Source: Verrucomicrobiota bacterium
GTDB lineage: Bacteria; Verrucomicrobiota; Verrucomicrobiia; Verrucomicrobiales; DEV007
NCBI GenBank assembly: GCA_027618625.1
Contig: JAQCER010000010.1
Span: 1 to 15,519, forward strand
Length of the DNA: 15,519 nucleotides
Direction of reading: 5' to 3'
Shown here: in pieces, positions 1 to 7,144 of the stretch
Position numbering within the stretch: the first letter of the stretch is position 1
Layout of the letters: the number at the start of each line of letters is the position of its first letter
Notes under the pieces: generated by a model
Told to the model about the DNA's origin: nothing
Databases searched by the model: none
Seen by the model: the letters and a program-made list of their open reading frames with translations, nothing else
Translations under genes and position numbers: made by a program

Positions 1-1
1 A

Positions 2-70
2 GCCGAAAAAGTGGCCCGCGCCTTGCAAATGAAGCCTTTTGCTGCGTCTCGCTACGATCTTCATGAATAG
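2..70 (+). CDS. C-terminal tail of an unidentified protein (partial)
   Basis: Reading from base 2 gives 22 uninterrupted codons ending in TAG at 68-70. The peptide starts AEKVARALQMKPF and ends SRYDLHE, which looks like the amphipathic C-terminus of a soluble protein. Of the two + strand frames I compared here, this one has the more natural composition. The gene enters from outside the window, so its function cannot be named. It converges on the lipoprotein-like gene on the other strand, with only 6 bp between the two stop codons. Confidence 0.4.
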   Translation, partial: AEKVARALQMKPFAASRYDLHE

Positions 71-76
71 CCCAGG

Positions 77-1249
77 CTAGTGTCGTCGCTGCGCAAGAAT
101 CTGTGCCGACTCACCCCTGTTAAACTTGTAGCCAACGCCGAAATCCATAGGGCGGATATCGCCCGCTCCAGTGGAGTAGACCTGTGCGAGGTCCTGCTGG
201 TAATATTTCTGAAAAATGTCCAAGACTCCAGAGTAGTTTCCGTAGAACGTTAGCCTCCAGCGCTGAGTATCAAACCCACTGAGTGGGATACCGGAATCGT
301 CCTGCAGAATGGCGACGCTCCGATCAAGGATGGCGTTGCGAATGGTAGAGAAGCTTGGCTCATGGAGCAGGTAGGAAGCACTCTTCAGATAAGTGACTGG
401 CGTTCCCTGTCTGCTGAGAAATCGGAGAAACTGCGTGTTCTTCTTTTGCTCGCCGTTGCGGAGGTCCTCTTTGAAGTAGTAGATCGTGTTTGCGTTGCCT
501 CCACGTCGAGCCACGCAGGAAATGCGAAGCCCGGAATTCCCCTGCACGACGTTTCCGTTCGCATCCAGGCTGACGGGTTCCACCTGAGTGATCCGGTTCC
601 CTGTGCGGGCGAGGAAGATCGATAGGACTGGAAGGACTCCGCTCATCTTGGTGCGATTCAGATCGACGCGCATGTCCTTCGTGATGAAGTAGCTGAAGTT
701 GAGCGCGGTCGTCAGTGATTCGTGGAGGCCTGACAGGATGCCTTCCTTTTCGCCGTCGTTAAGCTCGGCAAAATCCGGCATTAAGTCGGGCGATTCCAAT
801 CCACACAAAACGTAGGTCCTTGCATCGGGGAAAAATGCATCAGCAAACAAAAAATCTGGTCCGCTGAACGGATAAAACACCAGCGGATGGGATGTGAGGC
901 CGCCGAGTTCCCCCTGTCTCCACTCCCGGATTTTGCTGAGACGGTCATCTTCGACACGTTCCCAGAGGCTGTTCATTTTCCAATGATGATCCTGCCATGC
1001 TGGAGATCCCCGAAGCGCGCGGTAAGGAGAGTCTTCTCCGCCTGGCATGCCGGCCAGCAGTCGCGCGTAGTCGTTTAGCGGATCCCAGCTGGCTCCGGGC
1101 ACGTATGCGTTCGGTGCCACGGGTTCTGCCGCCCTCACTTCGATCTGGGCAGGAGGCCCGGGGACTTGATTGCACGACAGCGAAAACACCGACCACAGAG
1201 TTGTGCTCAGTGCAAGGAACAGGGAGAACGGTCGGGTGCAGGGCTGCAT
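77..1249 (-). CDS. Putative lipoprotein of unknown function, 390 aa
   Basis: I do not recognise a characterised family. The N-terminus has a basic residue at 6, a hydrophobic stretch at about 8-24, and FSLSC ending at Cys26, an imperfect lipobox. Export and lipidation are therefore likely but not certain. A distinctive aromatic block lies at about 125-141 (FYPFSGPDFLFADAFFP), followed by a hydrophobic strand to about residue 151. The C-terminal half is mixed alpha/beta and ends in a basic tail. The frame is open upstream to 1669, but I chose the ATG at 1249. Only this start places a signal peptide at the N-terminus, and the upstream extension is rich in Arg and Pro and looks non-coding. The gene is divergent from the LamG-oxidoreductase gene, with a 119-bp spacer. 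The stop is TAG. It could be a secreted binding protein or an enzyme; the sequence does not decide. Confidence 0.75.
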   Translation of the reverse strand: MQPCTRPFSLFLALSTTLWSVFSLSCNQVPGPPAQIEVRAAEPVAPNAYVPGASWDPLNDYARLLAGMPGGEDSPYRALRGSPAWQDHHWKMNSLWERVEDDRLSKIREWRQGELGGLTSHPLVFYPFSGPDFLFADAFFPDARTYVLCGLESPDLMPDFAELNDGEKEGILSGLHESLTTALNFSYFITKDMRVDLNRTKMSGVLPVLSIFLARTGNRITQVEPVSLDANGNVVQGNSGLRISCVARRGGNANTIYYFKEDLRNGEQKKNTQFLRFLSRQGTPVTYLKSASYLLHEPSFSTIRNAILDRSVAILQDDSGIPLSGFDTQRWRLTFYGNYSGVLDIFQKYYQQDLAQVYSTGAGDIRPMDFGVGYKFNRGESAQILAQRRH

Positions 1250-1258
1250 AGGCCGCCC

Positions 1259-1285
1259 ATTATAGACGGGCGAACGGATTTTCAA
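1259..1285 (-). promoter_or_regulatory. Possible promoter for the 390-aa lipoprotein-like gene
   Basis: On the minus strand a perfect TATAAT occupies 1264-1259. A TTGAAA lies upstream at 1285-1280, with a spacer of 15 bp, shorter than the ideal 17. The -10 box ends only 9 bp before the ATG at 1249. If it is used, the transcript would be nearly leaderless, which fits the absence of a Shine-Dalgarno sequence. Seen in sequence; use as a promoter is inferred. Confidence 0.35.
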
Positions 1286-1368
1286 AGTGCAATGCGGGGC
1301 GATCGGCTGTTCACTTTGCCGTGCGAATAGGCTTTCCTGAGAGCGGGCAAACGGCGTAGATTCCCGAT

Positions 1369-3159
1369 ATGAATCAACATTTCCTTTCCTGGTCAGGTTT
1401 TTCCTTTGCAGTTTTGCTTTTGCCTGTCGCTTCCCCTCGATCCGTGGCGGAGGACAATTGGCAGCAATCGATGACATTCCTCGCCTCCTTCGATGGCCCG
1501 TCGGCGGACGCAGATCACGCTGTCGGCGATGGGAAGATCTACACCTTGGTGAAGGACGGGGACGCGCCATCCAAGCCGGGTCTCCATGCTGATGGGAAGA
1601 CGGTGCTGGTTCCGGATCAAGGTTTGGGCGGCAGTGGTGCTTTGCGTTTCGATAAGCGGGACGCACCATGGTTGTTCTACAAAGCTGAGGAAAACGTCCC
1701 TTACGCAGAGAAGAATTGGTCGGGAACCGTGTCTGTCTGGTTGCGTCTCGATAGCGCTGACTTGGACCCGGGATTCAACGACCCGATCCAGCTGACGACC
1801 CGTGCCTGGAACGACGGTGCGATGTTCATTGACTTTGACAAAGAGGGAAGTCCCCGGGATTTCCGGCTTGGTGTGTATGCTGATCTCGCCGTGTGGAATC
1901 CCGATAACAAGGAGGTTCCCGACGAGCAACGCCCACTTCTCAAAGTTGCCAATCCGCCGTTCTCTCGGGAGAGCTGGACGCACGTGGCGTTCACTTGGGA
2001 AAAGTTCAATAGCGGTGACAAGTCGAGCGTCGCCACGTTTTACCTGAATGGAAAGCGTCAGGGGAGCATCGATGGATGGAACCAGACCTTCACCTGGAAA
2101 GCCGATGAGGAGAAGCGCCTCTACATTGGACTCAACTACCAGGGACTGATGGATGATCTTGCCTGTTTCGGCAGGACGTTGAGTGAAGATGAGATCGCGG
2201 CGGTTTTCGCCAGCAAGAGTGGACTGAAAACTCAGATTCCCAAGAAAGAACCGATTCGCATTGGAATGATCGGCCTCGATACCTCCCACGTGATCGCTTT
2301 TACAAAAATCATTAATGCCACGGATGCGCAGGGGGAATTGTCCAACGTCAGGGTCGTCGCGGGATTTCCGGGCGGCAGCGACCTGCCGGACAGCATCGCC
2401 CACGTCGATGGCTACACCACACAACTGCGGGATGAAATGGGCATCGAGATCGTTGATTCCATTCCTGCACTTCTGGAAAGAGTGGATGTTGTCATGTTAG
2501 AGTCTGTGGATGGTCGACCTCATTTGAAGGAGGCGCGTCCCGTGATCGAAGCTGGAAAGCGGCTCTTCATTGATAAGCCGGTAGCCGGATCTCTGGCAGA
2601 TGCGATTGCGATTTTTGGGTTGGCGAAAAAACACGGTGTGCCCTGCTTTTCAAGTTCGGCACTTCGGTTCTCAACGGACGTCGCCGGGCTGCGTGGGCGC
2701 GATGATGTTGGCGATGTCCTTGGCTGTGTTGCCTGGAGTCCATGCACGATCCACGAAACCATGCCTGATCTCTTTTACTACGGCATCCATGGAGTAGAAT
2801 CTTTGTTCACCATCATGGGCAGTGGCTGTGTGAGCGCGAGCCGGACTCACAGCGAAGGGGCAGATGTGGTGACTGGGATCTGGAAGGACGGAAGGATCGG
2901 GACATTCCGTGGTCTTCGCGCTGGCCAGACCGCATTTGGTGCCACCGTATTCGGGAGCAAGGGCATCGCGCACGGTGGTGCATTCACCGGTTACGAGCCA
3001 CTGGTGCACGAAGTCGCCAAATTCTTCCGCACGGGTGAAGTCCCGGTCACTGCCGAGGAGACACTGGAGATCTTCGCGTTCATGCAGGCCGCTGAACAGA
3101 GCAAGCGTCAGGGAGGTGTGCCGGTGAAGCTGGCGGATGTGATGGCGGAGGCCAGGTAG
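1369..3159 (+). CDS. Exported LamG-type plus Gfo/Idh/MocA oxidoreductase fusion, 596 aa
   Basis: Residues 1 to about 27 form a Sec-type signal peptide (hydrophobic core FSFAVLLLPVA) with no twin arginine. About residues 30-285 look like a concanavalin A/LamG-type beta-sandwich, with the typical stretches 'WSGTVSVWLRL', 'ESWTHVAFTWEKF', 'FYLNGKRQG' and 'LYIGLNYQGLMDDLACFGRTLSEDEI'. From about 296 a Rossmann domain begins (IRIGMIGLDTSH). It carries the lysine motif D402-K403-P404, equivalent to the EKP motif of the Gfo/Idh/MocA family, and a GIHG motif with His474 near the usual active-site position. The C-terminus (about 545-596) matches the end of the family's substrate domain. Gfo/Idh/MocA enzymes usually oxidise or reduce sugars or inositols with NAD(P). 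The exact substrate cannot be read here. The fusion suggests a carbohydrate-binding oxidoreductase outside the cytoplasm. The nucleotide motif G-x-x-G-L-D is not the classic GxGxxG, so cofactor use could be altered. Confidence 0.88.
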   Translation: MNQHFLSWSGFSFAVLLLPVASPRSVAEDNWQQSMTFLASFDGPSADADHAVGDGKIYTLVKDGDAPSKPGLHADGKTVLVPDQGLGGSGALRFDKRDAPWLFYKAEENVPYAEKNWSGTVSVWLRLDSADLDPGFNDPIQLTTRAWNDGAMFIDFDKEGSPRDFRLGVYADLAVWNPDNKEVPDEQRPLLKVANPPFSRESWTHVAFTWEKFNSGDKSSVATFYLNGKRQGSIDGWNQTFTWKADEEKRLYIGLNYQGLMDDLACFGRTLSEDEIAAVFASKSGLKTQIPKKEPIRIGMIGLDTSHVIAFTKIINATDAQGELSNVRVVAGFPGGSDLPDSIAHVDGYTTQLRDEMGIEIVDSIPALLERVDVVMLESVDGRPHLKEARPVIEAGKRLFIDKPVAGSLADAIAIFGLAKKHGVPCFSSSALRFSTDVAGLRGRDDVGDVLGCVAWSPCTIHETMPDLFYYGIHGVESLFTIMGSGCVSASRTHSEGADVVTGIWKDGRIGTFRGLRAGQTAFGATVFGSKGIAHGGAFTGYEPLVHEVAKFFRTGEVPVTAEETLEIFAFMQAAEQSKRQGGVPVKLADVMAEAR

Positions 3160-3357
3160 GGTAGTGTGTCGCCAAGCAAGTTAAGCTAACGAGGCCTGAT
3201 ACCGAGCTCGAAGTCTGGGAATGCGAGACCGTGCGTCCCGCCGGCATGCAATTCCAGATCAGCACCTCATTTTGCCCTCGAAGTGATCGTCGATTTTCTG
3301 GTGATTGTGCTCTCAGTGCCCTTGTCAGTTCTCAGGTTTTGAGGCAGGTTCCGGACG

Positions 3358-6300
3358 ATGAAACCCTCCCACTTGTCCTCCATAGCGGTTATGTTGGGCC
3401 TTGCCGCGAGTCCGTCATGCGATCGCGGAGTGAACCCGGGTCAGTCGGCAAAGGCTGAGGCAGTTTCTGCGCCTGCAATCGTAGGATCGCCTTTGCCACA
3501 ACAAACGTCTGGTTTGAGTGGCGGCAGCTTGTTTGCACGCCTGGATCCAGCGGCTTCTGGTGTCGATTTCGTGAATCCGATCAACAACAACCATCCGCTG
3601 CGCTACTTGTATGCGTCGGCGATGGGGTGCGGGGGTGTGGCTGTTGGAGATGTTGACGGCGATGGACGGCCGGACTTGTATTTCACCGGGGGTGCACGAG
3701 CGAATGCCCTCTACAGGCAGGCTGGTGATTTGAAATTTGAGGACATCACTGCCGCAGCAAACGTTGACAGCAAGCTGGCCTGGAGCACTGGCGCAGCGTT
3801 GGTAGACATCGACAACGATGGCGATCTGGATATCTACGTCTGTAATTACGTCTCGCCCAATCAGCTTTACCTGAACGATGGCAAGGCGATGTTTACGGAG
3901 AGCGCACGAACTTTCGGACTCAATTTTGTAGGAGCAGGGCACACTCCCGCATTTTGTGACTACGATCTTGACGGTGATGTTGACCTTTATTTGATGACCA
4001 ATTTTTACTACGATCCGCGTGGCAAGCGAGAGGAGCCGATCGTTGCAATGGTCGAGGGCAAGCCGGAGGTGCTGCCCCAGTTCAAGAAATACTACGAAGT
4101 TGTCGGTGTCCGTCCGAATGGTGCTGATGGAAACGTCAACGTCGAGCATGACGCTGCAGGGCAACCAGACCGGCTGGTGCAGAATAATGGCGACGGGACC
4201 TTCACCGAAGTAAGCAAGCCTGGTCAGTTTCGCGGCAAGGGCAATGCGATGGTCTGGTGGGATCCGAACGAAGATGGCTTGCCTGATATATATGTGGGCA
4301 ATGACTTCAAGGATCCAGACACCTATTTTGAGAACAAGGGGCAGGGGCAGTTTGAAAATGTGATCAGCGAGCGGGTGCCGCACACTACTTGGTATTCGAT
4401 GGGAGCAGACTCGGCGGATCTGAATGGTGACGGTCACGCTGATTTGATGGTCGCCGACATGTCTGGCACCAATCACTTCAAACAGAAGGTGGGGATGGGC
4501 GCGATGAGCGCCAACGCGGATTTTCTCAACACGGCCGTGCCGCGTCAATACATGCGCAATGCGGTCTACATCAACTCCGGGACAGGAAGGCTGCTTGAAG
4601 CCGCACACTTGACCGGAATGGCGAACTCTGACTGGACGTGGACGGTGCACCTTTCTGACTTCGACAATGATGGCAAAGTGGACGTGTTTCTTACCAACGG
4701 CATGGCCGTGAACCTGAACGTGGCCGACAGTCCAGCAGCGGTCACGGCACTACCCGGCGAGACTGAGTGGGACAAACACATGCGAGCGGGCACCGCGCCA
4801 CTGAAGGAACAGAACCTGGCATTCAACAACAAGGGCGAGCTTGAATTTGAGGATGTGAGCAAGGCCTGGGGCCTTGATCACGTGGGCATGAGCTACGCGG
4901 CTACGGCGGCTGATCTCGACCGTGACGGAGACCTGGAACTCATTGTGACGAACCTTGAGGAACCAGTCGGTATTTACCGGAATGATTCGAGTGGGGCGAA
5001 CCGGATCCTGGTCGAACTGCGCGGCACCCAGAGCAATCGGCGTGGGATTGGTGCGACTGTCAGGGTTAAGACGGCATCTGGCCAGCAGGTGCGGTATCTG
5101 ACGCTGAACCGCGGCTATATGGCAAGTGGAGAGGCAATCGTGCACTTTGGTCTTGGCGACGACGCGCGCATCCAGCGCCTCTCGGTCGACTGGCCGGGTG
5201 GCGGACAGCAGGTGTTTGAAGACCTCGCAGCCAATCAGCATTTTGTGATCACCGAAGCCACGCATGCAGTGCCGCCGCCTGTCGGGGATGAGGTGCTGCC
5301 GATGTTTGCCAAAATGAAGACGACACTCGCCGGAGTGAAGCACCGCGAAACGAACTTCGACGACTACGCCCGGCAGCCATTGCTCCCGCACAAGCACTCA
5401 CAGTTGGGGCCGGGATTGGCGATGGGAGATATCGATGGTGATGGCGACGACGACCTGTTTGTCGGCGGGGCAAAGAGTGATGCCGGCAAGCTGCTGCAGA
5501 ACATGGGTGCGGGCAAATTTGCTCTCGTTGCTTCCGCTGCCCTCGCTCAAGATTCCGATCGCGAGGACATGGGTGCCGTTTTTTTCGACGTGGACAGCGA
5601 TGGAGATCTCGATCTATACGTGGCCAGCGGTGGGGTCGAGTGTGATCCGGGCGACGCTTCGTTGAGGGATCGACTGTATCTGAATGACGGTGCTGGGGAA
5701 TTCTCCGCCGCTGCTCCCGATGTGGTTCCTGACCTTCGCGACAGCGGCTCAGTGGTCACAGCGTGTGACTTTGATATGGATGGTGATCTCGACCTTTTCG
5801 TTGGTGGTCGTGTCATTCCCGGTAGCTACCCGATGCCCGCCCAGAGCCGAATTCTGCGGAATGACGAGGCTCGATTCATTGATGTCACCGATGAAGTGGC
5901 ACCCGGCTTACGTGAATCCGGTCTGGTGACCAGCGCGCTCTGGACGGATGCGACTGGCGACGGAAAGCAAGATCTGATCGTCACTTATGAGTGGGGCCCG
6001 GTTCGGTTGTTCGTGAGCACTGACAGGCAGCTGGTTGATAGTACCGAGCAGGCTGGCCTGGCGGAGCTACAAGGGTGGTGGAATGGTATCGCGGGGAGTG
6101 ACATCGATCATGATGGCGACATCGATTACGCGGTCACGAATCTTGGCTTGAATACCAAGTATCACGCGAGCCCCGAGAAACCGTTGCACCTGTACTACGG
6201 TGATTTTGATGGCTCTGGAGTAATGCAAATCATCGAAGCAGAGTATGAGGATAGTACACTTTATCCGATCCGTGGCCGCAGTTGCTCGTCCTCCGCGATG

Positions 6301-7059
6301 CCCTTCCTGCTTGATAAGTTCGATACTTTCAGCGGCTTTGCCATGGCCTCCGTGCAGGAAATTTACACGCCTACTTCACTGGCAGCTGCGCACGAATTCA
6401 CGGCAAAGGAACTGCGGTCTGGAATTTTGATCAACGATGGTGCGGGAGGGTTCGAGTTTCGACCGCTGCCCCGCATCGCGCAGATCGCACCGGGGTTTGG
6501 TGCCGTCCCCATTGATGTGAATGGTGACGGGAACCCCGACTTGTATATCGCTCAGAACTTCTTCAGCCCGCAAGCGGAGACTGGGCACATGGCAGGTGGT
6601 GTCAGTCAACTTCTCCTGGGCGATGGCAAAGGGCACTTTGCCGCAGTCGATGCCCTGCACAGTGGTCTCGTGGTTTCGGGCGATGCGAAGAGCCTGGTGC
6701 AGGCGGACCTCGATGGCGATGGCAGGACGGATTTTATCGTCGGTGTGAACGACGCTGCCTTGGAGGTGTTTCAGCGGACCGGCAGCGCTACAGGAGCAGA
6801 TCCGATTGCGATTCGGTTGGTGGGGAAGGCTGGCAATGCAACAGCGGTCGGTTCCCGCGTTTCCGTGAAGACTGGGGAATTCACCCAGACTGCCGAAGTT
6901 TACTCCGGATCTGGCTACCTTTCGCAAGGTTCGGCCGCGCTGACGTTTGTCAGGGTGGGGAATGGGCAGCCACAGATTGAGGTGCGCTGGCCCGACGGCA
7001 ACACGTCTGTGGTGGACAGCCCTGAGGGGATTAATATCGAAATCGCACAGCCGGAGTAA
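3358..7059 (+). CDS. Double CRTAC1-type FG-GAP/VCBS protein with two ASPIC/UnbV domains, 1233 aa
   Basis: The N-terminus has a hydrophobic stretch and a cysteine at residue 21 (ASPSC-D), an atypical lipobox, so it is exported and possibly lipid-anchored. About fourteen calcium-binding-type loops (DxDxDGxxD) recur, for example near residues 98, 151, 201, 302, 355, 435, 520, 691, 744, 804, 864, 916, 1053 and 1118. This is the signature of FG-GAP/VCBS blades of beta-propellers. An ASPIC/UnbV domain lies at about 543-631 (ending in strands such as 'VDWPGGGQQVFEDL'). A second, more diverged one closes the protein at about 1146-1231 (RWPDGNTSVVDSP). The architecture is two CRTAC1-like units in tandem, seen in large exported proteins of Bacteroidota and PVC bacteria; no enzymatic role is established for them. 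The gene follows the oxidoreductase by 198 bp, with no clear promoter or ribosome site in the gap. The ATG at 3358 is supported by the signal sequence. Stop TAA. Confidence 0.9.
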   Translation: MKPSHLSSIAVMLGLAASPSCDRGVNPGQSAKAEAVSAPAIVGSPLPQQTSGLSGGSLFARLDPAASGVDFVNPINNNHPLRYLYASAMGCGGVAVGDVDGDGRPDLYFTGGARANALYRQAGDLKFEDITAAANVDSKLAWSTGAALVDIDNDGDLDIYVCNYVSPNQLYLNDGKAMFTESARTFGLNFVGAGHTPAFCDYDLDGDVDLYLMTNFYYDPRGKREEPIVAMVEGKPEVLPQFKKYYEVVGVRPNGADGNVNVEHDAAGQPDRLVQNNGDGTFTEVSKPGQFRGKGNAMVWWDPNEDGLPDIYVGNDFKDPDTYFENKGQGQFENVISERVPHTTWYSMGADSADLNGDGHADLMVADMSGTNHFKQKVGMGAMSANADFLNTAVPRQYMRNAVYINSGTGRLLEAAHLTGMANSDWTWTVHLSDFDNDGKVDVFLTNGMAVNLNVADSPAAVTALPGETEWDKHMRAGTAPLKEQNLAFNNKGELEFEDVSKAWGLDHVGMSYAATAADLDRDGDLELIVTNLEEPVGIYRNDSSGANRILVELRGTQSNRRGIGATVRVKTASGQQVRYLTLNRGYMASGEAIVHFGLGDDARIQRLSVDWPGGGQQVFEDLAANQHFVITEATHAVPPPVGDEVLPMFAKMKTTLAGVKHRETNFDDYARQPLLPHKHSQLGPGLAMGDIDGDGDDDLFVGGAKSDAGKLLQNMGAGKFALVASAALAQDSDREDMGAVFFDVDSDGDLDLYVASGGVECDPGDASLRDRLYLNDGAGEFSAAAPDVVPDLRDSGSVVTACDFDMDGDLDLFVGGRVIPGSYPMPAQSRILRNDEARFIDVTDEVAPGLRESGLVTSALWTDATGDGKQDLIVTYEWGPVRLFVSTDRQLVDSTEQAGLAELQGWWNGIAGSDIDHDGDIDYAVTNLGLNTKYHASPEKPLHLYYGDFDGSGVMQIIEAEYEDSTLYPIRGRSCSSSAMPFLLDKFDTFSGFAMASVQEIYTPTSLAAAHEFTAKELRSGILINDGAGGFEFRPLPRIAQIAPGFGAVPIDVNGDGNPDLYIAQNFFSPQAETGHMAGGVSQLLLGDGKGHFAAVDALHSGLVVSGDAKSLVQADLDGDGRTDFIVGVNDAALEVFQRTGSATGADPIAIRLVGKAGNATAVGSRVSVKTGEFTQTAEVYSGSGYLSQGSAALTFVRVGNGQPQIEVRWPDGNTSVVDSPEGINIEIAQPE

Positions 7060-7144
7060 ATCTCGAATAGTCGAGGCGTGGAACGATCACCTCATAGCCT
7101 GCCTCCAATGACGAATGATCTCCCTCAGGTCGGTACCCACGTGC

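Noticed and set aside
1250..1669. N-terminal extension of the 390-aa lipoprotein-like gene up to 1669
   Set aside because: The extension is antisense to the start of the LamG-oxidoreductase gene, has a non-protein-like Arg/Pro-rich composition, and would bury the signal peptide.
1393..2424. 343-codon open frame on the minus strand
   Set aside because: It is fully antisense to the LamG/oxidoreductase gene and has no recognisable domain; it is a by-product of GC-rich codon use.
3160..3357. Small gene or promoter in the 198-bp gap before the 1233-aa gene
   Set aside because: No frame looks coding, and no -35/-10 pair or strong ribosome site was convincing.
3415..4650. 411-codon open frame on the minus strand
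   Set aside because: Antisense to the FG-GAP repeats. The recurrent Ile/Val/Asp patterns mirror the repeated calcium-loop codons of the real gene.
7062..7075. CTCGA-ATAG-TCGAG hairpin after the 1233-aa gene as terminator
   Set aside because: The stem is only 5 bp and no T-run follows on either strand.
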